From Actinomadura sp. 6K520 (lineage in GTDB: Bacteria > Actinomycetota > Actinomycetes > Streptosporangiales > Streptosporangiaceae), in the NCBI RefSeq assembly GCF_004349245.1, contig NZ_SMLC01000002.1:62001-126000 (forward strand): a DNA stretch of 64,000 bases, in the 5' to 3' direction. A program made the position numbers and the translations under genes. The notes below the pieces were generated by a model that had not been told where the DNA came from, did no database searches, and worked only from the letters and a program-made list of their open reading frames with translations. Shown here piece by piece: positions 32,881 to 41,815 of this stretch. Each line of letters starts with the position of its first letter. Position 1 is the first letter of the stretch.

Positions 32881-33019
32881 GCGCGGGCAGCCCCGGGCGC
32901 CGGATGGTCTGCGGCGTCGCCGGAGGGGTAGCGGCGTGTCCGTGGCCGCCTGACCTGGACCACTGTCGGGCTCGATTTCCGACCTGTCCGCTTCTTGTGG
33001 GATCGTCACCGTCGCAGCC

Positions 33020-34921
33020 GTGACCGCGATCCCCGAGGAGCCCATGGTGAGGCGCGACTCTGCCGCGGAGCCCGATCCCACCGAGGCCGGACATCTCCGG
33101 GACGAGGAGATGGCGGGCGGCTACACCGGCCGCGTCGTCATGCCCGGCGACGTCCTGGACGCCATCGAGCGGCGGGAACCGCCGTCCCGCCCGGAGCGCG
33201 GCCTGGAGGTGCGGCACGACCCGAGCGACTTCGGCGACCTCGGGACCGCCGACCGCCCCGGCGAGGAGGGCGAGGAGATCGGCGGTGCCGCCCACGCGGC
33301 GCCGCCGTCCCTGGCCCGCTCCAGCGTCATCATGGCGATCGGGACGGTCGCGTCCCGCGCGACGGGCTTCATCCGGACGGCGGCGATCGTCGCCGCGCTC
33401 GGCACCGGGCTCCTCGGTGACGCCTACCAGACGGCCAACATGGTGCCGTTCGTGGTGTACGACCTGCTCATCGGCGGCCTGCTGGCGAGCGTCTTCGTGC
33501 CGTTCCTCGTGAAGCGGCGGGAGCAGGACCCGGACGGCGGGGTGGCGACCGAGCAGCGGTTCATGACGGTGACGCTGCTCGCCCTGGCCGCCATCACGTT
33601 CGTCGCGGTCCTCGGCGCGCAGTTCCTCATCACCGTCTACGCGGGCGGGTGGACGGGCAACCAGCGCGACGTCGCCGTCACCCTGGCGCGCTTCCTGCTG
33701 CTGCAGATCTTCTTCATCGGGGCGAGCGGCGTCGTCAGCTCGATGCTGAACAGCCGCGAGCGGTTCGGCGCGCCGATGTGGGCGCCGGTCGTCAACAACC
33801 TCACGATCATCGCGACGGCCGTGCTGTTCCTGTGGATCGCCGGACCCGGCCGCACCCCCGGCGACATCACCGACGGCCAGGTCGCGCTCCTCGGGCTCGG
33901 CGCGACCGCCGGCCAGTTGCTCCAGGCCCTCATCCTGGCGTGGTCGCTGTGGCGCGCCGGGTTCCGCTGGCGTCCCCGTCTCGGCCTGCGCGGATCGGGC
34001 TTCGGTGAGGCGATGCGGAACGCGGGCTGGATGATGGTGTACGCCGTCGTCGCGCAGATCAGCCTGCTGGTCAGCACGAACGTCGCGACCCGCGCCGGCG
34101 CCCGGGTGGCGGAGGCGGGGCTGGAGACCGGGGCGGGCATCACCGCCTACAAGAACGCCTTCGTCATCTTCCAGCTGCCGTACGCCATCATCGCGGTCTC
34201 GGTGATCACGGCGCTGCTGCCGAAGATGAGCCGGCACGTCGCGGACGGGCGCAAGGACCTGGTCCGGCTGGACTTCTCCCGCGGAGTCCGGCTGGCGGCC
34301 GTCCTGCTGGTCCCCGCGTCCGTCGCGATGGTGGTCTTCGCGGTGCCGATGTCGGTCGTCCTGTACGCCCGCGGCAGCGCCTCGGTGGACGACGCGCACG
34401 TCATCGGCTATGTGCTCATGATGTTCGCGGTGTCGCTCATCCCCTTCACGCTGTTCCAGATGATGCTGCGGGTCTTCTACTCCCTGGGCGACACCCGCAC
34501 CCCCGGGCTCATCGCCCTCGCCCCCGTCGCCATCCACGGGATCTCGGGCTTCCTGGTCCTGTACCTGGCACCGCCGGAGCACATCGTCATCTACCTGCCG
34601 ATCGGCCACGGCCTCTACTACGTGGTCGGCTTCCTGATCGCGGGCCAGATCCTGCGGAAGCGCCTCCACGGACTGGACGGCCGCCGCGTCTTCCGCTCCC
34701 TCCTCCTGCTCCACCTGGCGGCACTCCCGGGCGCCGCGGCGGGCGGCGCGGTGGCCTGGCTGCTGGGCGGCTTCACCGGCGGAACCGCCGCCGCGCTCCT
34801 CGCCCTCTTCGCAGGCTGCGCGGTCGGCGGCGTCATCTTCGGCCTGACCGCCTACGCCCTGCGCATCGAAGAGGTACGGGTCTTCCTGGAGACGGCCCGC
34901 ACGAAGGCCCTGCGCCGTTAG
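33020..34921 (+). CDS. MurJ/MviN-type lipid-linked saccharide flippase homologue
   Basis: 633 aa from GTG 33020; ATG 33044 or GTG 33047 after CCCGAGGAG are likely alternatives. A ~95-residue hydrophilic, acidic N-terminus precedes about 14 membrane helices of the MOP/MATE-like MurJ fold (SSVIMAIGTVASRATGFIRT; TAYKNAFVIFQLPYAIIAVS; RVFYSLGDTRTPG). MurJ moves lipid II across the membrane. Here it is not next to the usual chromosome-end parA/trx genes but beside two GT4 glycosyltransferase genes, so it may be a second copy serving another lipid-linked glycan. The essential arginines of MurJ cannot be judged by eye. Confidence 0.88.
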   Translation: MTAIPEEPMVRRDSAAEPDPTEAGHLRDEEMAGGYTGRVVMPGDVLDAIERREPPSRPERGLEVRHDPSDFGDLGTADRPGEEGEEIGGAAHAAPPSLARSSVIMAIGTVASRATGFIRTAAIVAALGTGLLGDAYQTANMVPFVVYDLLIGGLLASVFVPFLVKRREQDPDGGVATEQRFMTVTLLALAAITFVAVLGAQFLITVYAGGWTGNQRDVAVTLARFLLLQIFFIGASGVVSSMLNSRERFGAPMWAPVVNNLTIIATAVLFLWIAGPGRTPGDITDGQVALLGLGATAGQLLQALILAWSLWRAGFRWRPRLGLRGSGFGEAMRNAGWMMVYAVVAQISLLVSTNVATRAGARVAEAGLETGAGITAYKNAFVIFQLPYAIIAVSVITALLPKMSRHVADGRKDLVRLDFSRGVRLAAVLLVPASVAMVVFAVPMSVVLYARGSASVDDAHVIGYVLMMFAVSLIPFTLFQMMLRVFYSLGDTRTPGLIALAPVAIHGISGFLVLYLAPPEHIVIYLPIGHGLYYVVGFLIAGQILRKRLHGLDGRRVFRSLLLLHLAALPGAAAGGAVAWLLGGFTGGTAAALLALFAGCAVGGVIFGLTAYALRIEEVRVFLETARTKALRR

Positions 34922-34940
34922 GACATACCAGGGAGGCTCC

Positions 34941-35927
34941 TTATACGGCGTTGTAGATGTCCAGGAGCCGCTCGACGTTGGCCTTGGAATCGAACTTCGC
35001 CGCGAGTTCCCCCGCGCGTAGGGAAAGCCGGGTGAGCAGGCCGCGGTCGCTGCTCAGCCGATCGATCAGGGCGGGGAAGTCCAGGTCGTCGCCATAGAGA
35101 CATGCGTCTCCGAACTGGTCCTCATACTGGGGGAGGGCGCGCAGCAGTATCGGTTTCCGCAGCGCCGCCGCCTCCAGGACGGCCATCGGGCAGTTCTCCT
35201 GCAGAGCGGGAAGGAAGAAGAGGTCCGCGGCGGCCACGTGGGACAGGACGGCCGATCGTGGAAGCGGGCCCGTGAAGAGGAGATTGGGGGGTGCGTCGCG
35301 CATGAGCCGATGCATCTCGGCTCGGTGGTCCGCCAGCGGACCGAAGATGACGCCCCCCACCCAGCGGAACAGGACGTCTGGAAGGGCCCGAGCGCATTCG
35401 ACGAACGCGGCGATGCCTTTTCGGGGCTGAACTTGGCCGACCCCGACGACCATGAATCGGCCCTGCGGCACGCCCAGCCTCTTGCGAGACTCCTCGGACG
35501 AATCCGCGTTCGCCCTGATGGCCGCGACGTCGACCGTGTTCGGGACGACCCGGATCGGCCGCTCGACCCCCATGTCCCTGAGTTCGGCGCGTACCGCCGA
35601 ACTCACGGCCAGAACGGTGTCCGCCCCGTTGTAGAACGCGCGCAGGTATCGCGTGAACGCGCATTTCCAGTGCCGGTGAGCGCGGAGGCTGCCGACCACC
35701 GAATCGGCGGTCAGGTGGGCGGTGACGATGCGGCGCCGGCCCGCCATCAGCAGACCGGCGGCGTAGGGGCCGACGGTGTGCGCGTGCTGGACGTCGGCGC
35801 GGCGCGGCAGGTTGACGGTCACCTCGGCCACCCGGCGGAGCATGGTGACCTGCTCCAGGTACGCGGAATGCACGCCGTGACCGGCCACGGTGAGGGCGGA
35901 CTCCGAGACGACGTTCACCGCGAGCAT
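34941..35927 (-). CDS. GT4-family glycosyltransferase
   Basis: 328 aa from ATG 35927. GT-B fold: N-terminal acceptor domain (VNVVSESALTVAGHGVHSAYLEQV; VQHAHTVGPYAAGLL) and C-terminal nucleotide-sugar domain (VVGVGQVQPRKGIAAF; LPALQENCPMAVLEAAALRKP, the E-x7-E motif). Base composition is less G+C-rich and codon choice less biased than in the flanks. It is convergent with the MurJ-like gene, in a row with a membrane protein and a second GT4 gene. Product unknown; a surface glycan or glycolipid is likely. Confidence 0.85.
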   Translation of the reverse strand: MLAVNVVSESALTVAGHGVHSAYLEQVTMLRRVAEVTVNLPRRADVQHAHTVGPYAAGLLMAGRRRIVTAHLTADSVVGSLRAHRHWKCAFTRYLRAFYNGADTVLAVSSAVRAELRDMGVERPIRVVPNTVDVAAIRANADSSEESRKRLGVPQGRFMVVGVGQVQPRKGIAAFVECARALPDVLFRWVGGVIFGPLADHRAEMHRLMRDAPPNLLFTGPLPRSAVLSHVAAADLFFLPALQENCPMAVLEAAALRKPILLRALPQYEDQFGDACLYGDDLDFPALIDRLSSDRGLLTRLSLRAGELAAKFDSKANVERLLDIYNAV

Positions 35928-35949
35928 CCGGCCGCCCTGGGCAGGACCG

Positions 35950-36651
35950 TCACGGCGGCGGAGGTGCGTGGTTCCCCTGGAGGGCGGCCGCTTGCCGGTA
36001 CGCCTTGCCGCTCGCCTGCATGTTCTCCCGGAGCGCAAGGCCCAGGACGAACACGGAGAACGCCAGGAGCGCGATATTGAGCGTATTGAGATTGAGCAGA
36101 TGCAGCCCGCGGATCTCCGGCCCCTCGTCGCCATACCGCTGAACGGTCTCCTTGGCGCTCAGCGCGATCAGGCCGAAGAATCCCATCGCGTTCAGTACCT
36201 GCATGCCGATCACACTCTTGCGGTTACGCTCCACCCGCGAATTGATCTGCGACTCCAGCAGGACCGGCCGGCCCACCAGCGAGTTGACGCGGGCTTCGAG
36301 AAAGCGCTTGTAACCGGCGCGCTTCTCCACCTCGGTGTAAATCTGAATCAGGTATCCGAAGGCGAGGGCGATTCCATAGGGGGCGAAGACGAGCGCCAGC
36401 CAGTTCTTTCCCTCGTCATGCTTGATGAGCCCGATGGTCAGCGCCCCGACCGCGATGAGGCCCGCGAAGTTGATGAACCGGTCGGCCGTCATGAGCATTT
36501 CGCGCATCGCCTTGGTGAGGTCCGCCACCTCGGTGAGCAGGATGCGCAGTATCTGGCCGTCTTCCGACTCACCGACCGTGGCGTCCACCGCGAAGGGTTT
36601 GACGGGATTGGGCGGCCCGTTGTCGGCGGGCTGCCTCAGCGTGATGCGCAT
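35950..36651 (-). CDS. four-helix membrane protein of unknown function
   Basis: 233 aa, not recognised. Hydrophobic segments lie near residues 62-78, 85-105, 148-165 and 188-206, with a long soluble loop between the second and third and a Pro-rich tail ending HAPPPP. The N-terminal 55 residues are soluble and helical (DGQILRILLTEVADLTKAMREM). It sits between two GT4 genes, 22 bases from one and 77 from the other, and has their lower G+C. It may be part of a glycan assembly or export unit (context only). Confidence 0.7.
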   Translation of the reverse strand: MRITLRQPADNGPPNPVKPFAVDATVGESEDGQILRILLTEVADLTKAMREMLMTADRFINFAGLIAVGALTIGLIKHDEGKNWLALVFAPYGIALAFGYLIQIYTEVEKRAGYKRFLEARVNSLVGRPVLLESQINSRVERNRKSVIGMQVLNAMGFFGLIALSAKETVQRYGDEGPEIRGLHLLNLNTLNIALLAFSVFVLGLALRENMQASGKAYRQAAALQGNHAPPPP

Positions 36652-36728
36652 ACCATTCTTCCTGTGCCTCCGAGGGGAGGTCGAACATTACTCGGCCCAC
36701 TCTGCGGAGCGCAAGACCGGGCCGGACG

Positions 36729-37973
36729 TCACTGCGGGAATGTGAGTTCGTCGTAGACGCCGGCCACCCGTGCGGCGTATTGCGCCGGAGTGTATTCGGT
36801 GGCCTGGCGTTTCGCGTTGGAACCCAGCCGGTGCCGGGTGTCCGGGCATTCCAGGAGCCGGACCAGAGCGGCACCGAAGCACTTTTCCGAGTCGGCGGCA
36901 TATCCGGTCTGGTCGTTCTTGACCACGAAACCGTCGAGTGCGCCGTCCAGGACGACCGCCGGAATGCCCTCCAGCGCCGCTTCGGCGATGACCATCCCCT
37001 GCGTTTCGGTCAGCGACGGGTGGGCGAGTACCTTGCTCGGGCCGAGCAGGTGGTTGACGAGCTCCGGCGGCGCGGGCCCCGCGAACGCCACGGCGTGCGA
37101 GATGCCGAGCGCCTCGGCCATACGCTCGTACTTCTTCCGTTGGCCGTCTCCGATGATGTTCAGCCTGGCGGCCGGGACGGCCGGCAGGACCTGATGTGCC
37201 ATCGCCTGGAGAAGCGTATCCAGGTTCTTCTCCGAAGAAAGGCGGCCCACGTACGCGAGAACTGCATCCCCAGAATGGATGGACTGCCGCATCTCCCGCA
37301 GTCGCCGTGCCGACGCGGGGGCCAGCGGTCCATGCCGGACGGGCGCACTGGGAATGACGCAAGGTACACAGGAAGGCGACATCTCCCGCAGGGCGGACGC
37401 GGTTTTCGGTGACGGCACGATTATCCGGTCGAAAAGGGTCGCAACACTCGACAGCATCTGCCGGTGGTGGGGCGCGACATCGACTCCGGCCAGCGCCGCC
37501 AAGCCCGCCCGTCCCAGTACCTTCGCGACTCCACCCGCGTTGTCCGGCAGCAGGCCGCCCGCGTACATGATGGGAATGCCCAGCTTGAGAATCGGATAGG
37601 CGTCCCGATAGGCCAGCAGATCCGTGTGCCAGGTGAGCACGGATTTCAAACCCGTCCGCCGGCACAGCCGCGCCGCGAGCAGGCCCAGCGAACCCAGCGT
37701 GTGGATGTGGACCACGTCCGGTTTGTGAAGCTCGACCAGCCGTTCGAGGGTCTTCGGGGAAATCCAGCCGAACCTGAATCCCCCCTGCCCCGTAGCAAAG
37801 GACGGGGCCAGGTAGGTGGGATACCCGCGGGTAGGTATCGGCGTCCGGGTGCGGGGAGCGATTACCGCCACGTCGTGGCCCGACTCGCGCAGCCCCGCGG
37901 CCAGGGATGCCACGGAAGTCGCGACGCCGTCCCGGTTTGGCGGGTAATTGTCTGAAACGAGCAGAATGCGCAC
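36729..37973 (-). CDS. GT4-family glycosyltransferase (PimB/MgtA-like)
   Basis: 414 aa from GTG 37973, with GGGAG about ten bases before. GT-B fold with the N-terminal loop VSDNYPPNRDGVATSVASL, acceptor segment DVVHIHTLGSLGLL and TWHTDLLAYRD, donor-binding LAYVGRLSSEKNLDTLLQAM and the E-x7-E motif SLTETQGMVIAEAALEG. The first half is like mannosyl- and diacylglycerol-dependent enzymes of actinobacteria (inference). Lower G+C than the flanks, as in its neighbours. Confidence 0.87.
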   Translation of the reverse strand: MRILLVSDNYPPNRDGVATSVASLAAGLRESGHDVAVIAPRTRTPIPTRGYPTYLAPSFATGQGGFRFGWISPKTLERLVELHKPDVVHIHTLGSLGLLAARLCRRTGLKSVLTWHTDLLAYRDAYPILKLGIPIMYAGGLLPDNAGGVAKVLGRAGLAALAGVDVAPHHRQMLSSVATLFDRIIVPSPKTASALREMSPSCVPCVIPSAPVRHGPLAPASARRLREMRQSIHSGDAVLAYVGRLSSEKNLDTLLQAMAHQVLPAVPAARLNIIGDGQRKKYERMAEALGISHAVAFAGPAPPELVNHLLGPSKVLAHPSLTETQGMVIAEAALEGIPAVVLDGALDGFVVKNDQTGYAADSEKCFGAALVRLLECPDTRHRLGSNAKRQATEYTPAQYAARVAGVYDELTFPQ

Positions 37974-38198
37974 TGATTGATCACTCCCTGGGGAATCGTA
38001 GCGACTTCCCGTCGTCCAGGAGTGGGCGTACAGAAATCCAAATCGGCAAGACGCGGTGTCGAGCACGAGACCGCCCCGCGACCGGCGCCGCCGGCTGCCC
38101 CGTGCCTCCCTCCCGCGACCGGTGCTCCTGGTTCCCATGGGTGATGTGCGGGCGCCGACCCTCGCCGGACGATGGGGATCCACGGTTTGGGAGGCACC

Positions 38199-39350
38199 TT
38201 GAACGCGCACCGATGGACGACCCTGCTCGCGACGTGCTGGTCGGCGACGACCACCGCGCTCGGCCTGTGGTGGACCCTGCGGCCATCGGCGTACCTCCTC
38301 GGCGGAGGCGACGCCGGCAGCCCCCCGCTGGCCTTCGAGTTCCCCCCGGAGTGGCTGCTGCTGATCGGCACCGGCGGCATCGCCGTCACGCTCGGCCTGC
38401 GCACCCGGCGACGTTCCAGGTCCCTGCGCTGGGCACTCGTGGCCATCGCCGCAGGCTTCGCCGGGCTCTGCCTGGCGGTTTCGGGACACATGCCGCTGCT
38501 CGCCCTGGCCTACGCCCTCGCGTTCGCCGGCCCGCCGGCCCTGATCGCGGCCCTGCTGGCACGGGCCTTCCGGCTCGGCATCAAGGGCACCTCGGCGATG
38601 GTGGGCACTCCGCTGACGGCCGGCCTCCTGCTGGCCGGCACCATCATGGTGATGAAGGGAGCCCACTGGACGCTGCTGTCCGTGGCCGGCTGCCTGGTCT
38701 GGCTCGCCCTGACGGTGACGTCCTACCGGGTGAACCACGGCCGCTGCGCCGCCTGCGGCCGTCCCGGCGCGGCGTGGACCCACCCGGAGTCCGCCGCCCG
38801 CTGGGGACGCAAGCTCACGATCATCGCCGCGCTCATGCCGCTGCCCTACGGCCTGGCCCGCCTCACCTGGTTCACCCCGTGGCCGATCGCGTTCCCCGAA
38901 GGCGCCGGCTGGGGAATCTGGCTCACCGGCATCCTGCTCGGCTTCGCGTCGGAGGGCGGCGCGATCCTGACCCGCGGCCTCATCCGCCCCTGGGGCGAGG
39001 TATGGCCAAGGTGGGTGCCCGCCCTGCACGGCCGTCCCATCCCGGTAGCCGTACCGACCTTCGCGGCACTCACGGTCTCGGTCATGCTCGCCCTGCTGAC
39101 CGTCTACTTCGCGGGCACCATCGCCGGCGGCGAGATAGACCTCCTGGTCATCGTGGCCTTCGTGCCCCTCAGCCTCTGGGGCCCCCTCCTGGCCGGCGCG
39201 GCGATGGCGTACTACTACCGCCGCCGCACCGCGTGCCACTGTCTCGCGTCACCCGCTGATGGGCGCGAGCCCGTCCACCAGCACCACACGCCCCGGCGCC
39301 ACCCGGGCCCCGAACCGCGTGTCGCCCTCGCGCTCGCGGATTCGAGGTGA
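38199..39350 (+). CDS. polytopic membrane protein of unknown function
   Basis: 383 aa from TTG 38199 with GGGAGG just before it; ATG 38172 is an in-frame alternative without one. About ten hydrophobic helices, one short CxxC motif (RCAACGRPG, near residue 185) in a loop, and a basic His/Pro-rich tail. I do not recognise a family. It is divergent from the GT4 gene and followed by the acyl-CoA dehydrogenase pair. Confidence 0.75.
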   Translation: MNAHRWTTLLATCWSATTTALGLWWTLRPSAYLLGGGDAGSPPLAFEFPPEWLLLIGTGGIAVTLGLRTRRRSRSLRWALVAIAAGFAGLCLAVSGHMPLLALAYALAFAGPPALIAALLARAFRLGIKGTSAMVGTPLTAGLLLAGTIMVMKGAHWTLLSVAGCLVWLALTVTSYRVNHGRCAACGRPGAAWTHPESAARWGRKLTIIAALMPLPYGLARLTWFTPWPIAFPEGAGWGIWLTGILLGFASEGGAILTRGLIRPWGEVWPRWVPALHGRPIPVAVPTFAALTVSVMLALLTVYFAGTIAGGEIDLLVIVAFVPLSLWGPLLAGAAMAYYYRRRTACHCLASPADGREPVHQHHTPRRHPGPEPRVALALADSR

Positions 39351-39464
39351 ACGTGCCCCGAGGGCGGTGGCATGGCGGACGCCGCCCTCGTGCAGAATCT
39401 GCGGACGACGGGAGCGCGCCCCCCGCTGGTCCGGATCGCAGGCGCGGACAAGGAGTCGGCACCG

Positions 39465-40679
39465 ATGCAGAGCGAGGATCGCCTCGGCGATGACGGCGGG
39501 ACGGATGCCGGCAGGCCGGATGTCGGCAGGACAGATGTCGGTCGGCCCGTCCTGCCGCCGACCGTGGAGGACGAGCGGCTGCGGGCACTGCGCGCCCGCG
39601 TACGCTCGTTCGTCCGGCACGAGCTGGAGACCGGCGGGTTCACGCCGGCCGTCGACTCGTGGATGAGCGCGTGGGACATCGGGTTCACCCGCAGACTCGC
39701 CGGCCAGGGCTGGCTCGGCATGACGATTCCCGTCGAGTACGGCGGGCACGGCCGTACGTTCCTCGAACGTTTCGTCGTCACCGAGGAACTGCTCGCCGCC
39801 GGAGCACCCGTCACCGCGCACTGGTTCGCCGACCGGCAGGTGGCGCCCTCACTCCTGAGGTTCGGCACCGAGGAGCAGAAGAGGGAGTTCCTGCCCGGCA
39901 TCGCCCGCGGCGAGGTGCTGTTCGCGATCGGCATGAGTGAGCCGGAGTCGGGGTCCGACCTCGCCAGTGTCGGCACGAGGGCGGTGCGCACCGAGGGCGG
40001 CTGGACGGTCACCGGCACCAAGGTCTGGACGACCAACGCCCACCGCGCCGACCACATGATCGCCCTGGCCCGCACCGCACCGGTCGACGCCGGTGACCGC
40101 CACGCCGGGCTCAGCCAGTTCATCGTCGACCTCCGGTCGCCCGGCGTGGAGATCCGGCCCATCGTCTCGATGGACGGCGGGCACCATTTCAACGAGGTGT
40201 TCCTGGGCGATGTCTTCGTCCCCGACGGGAGGGTCCTCGGCGCCATCGGGGACGGGTGGCACCAGGTGACCTCCGAGCTCGGATTCGAGCGCAGCGGACC
40301 GGAGCGCTTCCTGTCCACGTACCTGCTCCTTGAGGACCTGACGGAGGCGATGCGCCGCGGGCAGCTCCCGGCCGATCCGCGGCTGGGCCGGTTCGTCGCC
40401 AGGATCGCGGGACTGCACCGGATGTCGCTCGCGGTCGCGGGCGCGCTCGAACGAGGCGAACGCGCCGATGTCGCCGCCGCGGTCGTCAAGGCGCTCGGAA
40501 CCAGGACCGAGGGGGACGTGGCCGAGTACGCGGCCATGTTCCTCGGCGGGGCGGACGTTCCGGCGTCCGTACGGGACGCGGCCGGCGCCGCGCTCCTCGC
40601 CCGCCCGGGGTTCACGATCCGCGGGGGGACCAACGAGATCCTGCACGGTGTCATCGCCAGGGGATTGGGGTTGCGGTGA
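39465..40679 (+). CDS. acyl-CoA dehydrogenase, first of an overlapping pair
   Basis: 404 aa from ATG 39465 with AAGGAG eight bases before; a longer in-frame start at 39372 has none. FAD segment FAIGMSEPESGSDLASV, substrate domain KVWTTNAHRADHM, C-terminal motif IRGGTNEILHGVIARGLGL with Gly at the position of the medium-chain Glu. Helix G has ELGFERSGPERF, which may supply the base. A 15-bp tandem repeat encodes the linker near residue 20. The next gene starts inside its stop codon. Such stop-start ACAD pairs in actinomycetes often form alpha2beta2 enzymes that act on bulky acyl-CoAs such as steroid side chains (family knowledge). Confidence 0.88.
   Translation: MQSEDRLGDDGGTDAGRPDVGRTDVGRPVLPPTVEDERLRALRARVRSFVRHELETGGFTPAVDSWMSAWDIGFTRRLAGQGWLGMTIPVEYGGHGRTFLERFVVTEELLAAGAPVTAHWFADRQVAPSLLRFGTEEQKREFLPGIARGEVLFAIGMSEPESGSDLASVGTRAVRTEGGWTVTGTKVWTTNAHRADHMIALARTAPVDAGDRHAGLSQFIVDLRSPGVEIRPIVSMDGGHHFNEVFLGDVFVPDGRVLGAIGDGWHQVTSELGFERSGPERFLSTYLLLEDLTEAMRRGQLPADPRLGRFVARIAGLHRMSLAVAGALERGERADVAAAVVKALGTRTEGDVAEYAAMFLGGADVPASVRDAAGAALLARPGFTIRGGTNEILHGVIARGLGLR
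39503..39547. repeat. 15-bp tandem repeat inside the acyl-CoA dehydrogenase gene
   Basis: Three imperfect 15-base units (CGGATGTCGGCAGGA type) encode a TDAGRPDVGRTDVGR linker before the catalytic domain. The frame is kept, so unit number can change without loss of the protein. Confidence 0.75.
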
Positions 40680-41728
40680 TGAGCGAGATCATGCGGGTCG
40701 ACGGCGACCTGGAGCGGCTGTTCCGCGACGTGTTCACCGACTGGCGCGACACGCGGCCCGCGGCAACGCTTCAGGTCAGCGTTGACCGCGACCTGTGGAG
40801 GACCCTTGAGGAGCTGGGGCTCACCCGGCTCACCTCCGGCGAGGAAGCCGCGGCCGGGTGGGTCGAGGCCGCGGCGCTGCTCCGCGCGGCGGCCGGGGCC
40901 GCGGCGCCGGTACCGCTGGCCGAGCACGACCTGCTCGCCGGATGGCTGCTCGACCGCGCCGGCCTGCCGGGCTCGGGCGCGCTGCGCACGGGCTGCCTGC
41001 TCGATCAGGACGGAAGCGCCGAACGGGTCCCCTGGGCGGCCTCGGCGGACGCGATCGTGGTGATCTGGGGCGAACAGGGAGCCTGGAAGGCCGCCGACGT
41101 CCCGGCGTCGGCGGCGGCGATCGAACCGTCCCATGACCTGGCCGGTCAGCCGCGCGACACCGTGCGGGTCGCCGTGGAGTCGCTGGCGGGCGTGGAGATC
41201 GGTGACGACGTGGTGCGCGAGTACTCGCTGCGCGGTGCGCTGGCCCGGACCGTCCAGATCACGGGCGCCATGGACCGCATCGTCGAACTGTGCCTCCGGC
41301 ACGCCTCCGAGAGGCGGCAGTTCGGCCGGCCCATCACACGGTTCCAAGCCGTCCAGCACCTCATCGCCGAAGCGGCGAGCGAGTGCGCCCTCGCCATGGC
41401 CGCGACCGACGCCGCGGTGCTCGAAGCGGCCTCCCCTGGCCCGGATCTCGACTCGCTGGAGTTCGCGGTCGCCGCGGCCCGTTCCGTGACCGGCCACGCG
41501 GCATCGGTCGTGGTGCGCAACGCCCACCAGGTGCACGGCGCGATCGGCACGACGTTCGAGCATCGGCTGCACGAGTTCACCAAGCCCGCCCTCGCGTGGC
41601 GTTCCGAGTTCGGCTCGATGCACGAGTGGGACGCGCGGCTGACGGCGTTGATACTCGGTTCGAGTGGCCCCGCGTGGGACATGGCGGTACCGGCTTACGG
41701 CACGTCCCTATCAAGAGCGGATGATTGA
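40679..41728 (+). CDS. acyl-CoA dehydrogenase, second (short) subunit of the pair
   Basis: 349 aa from ATG 40679, overlapping the previous stop. The N-terminal half is poor in the usual FAD-contact motifs and has long Ala-rich helices. The C-terminal half has the conserved ACAD core (RQFGRPITRFQAVQHLIAEAA; ARNAHQVHGAIGTTFEH-type end with HQVHGAIG). This asymmetry is what is seen in heteromeric ACADs where only one subunit keeps the full site. It needs the first subunit; electrons go to ETF. Confidence 0.85.
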   Translation: MSEIMRVDGDLERLFRDVFTDWRDTRPAATLQVSVDRDLWRTLEELGLTRLTSGEEAAAGWVEAAALLRAAAGAAAPVPLAEHDLLAGWLLDRAGLPGSGALRTGCLLDQDGSAERVPWAASADAIVVIWGEQGAWKAADVPASAAAIEPSHDLAGQPRDTVRVAVESLAGVEIGDDVVREYSLRGALARTVQITGAMDRIVELCLRHASERRQFGRPITRFQAVQHLIAEAASECALAMAATDAAVLEAASPGPDLDSLEFAVAAARSVTGHAASVVVRNAHQVHGAIGTTFEHRLHEFTKPALAWRSEFGSMHEWDARLTALILGSSGPAWDMAVPAYGTSLSRADD

Positions 41729-41739
41729 TCGGTAGATCA
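41726..41739. promoter_or_regulatory. small palindrome before the gas-vesicle-like cassette
   Basis: TGATC-GGTA-GATCA, a 5-4-5 inverted repeat that starts at the stop codon of the acyl-CoA dehydrogenase gene and lies 77 bases before the first gvp start. TATGTG (41745-41750) follows and could be part of a promoter. Weak evidence. Confidence 0.35.
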
Positions 41740-41815
41740 GTGGATATGTGTCCCTACGTTCGCGTTGGCGTGGAACCTCTGCGTGCGACGAGCCAGTACA
41801 CCGGACGAGGACATG

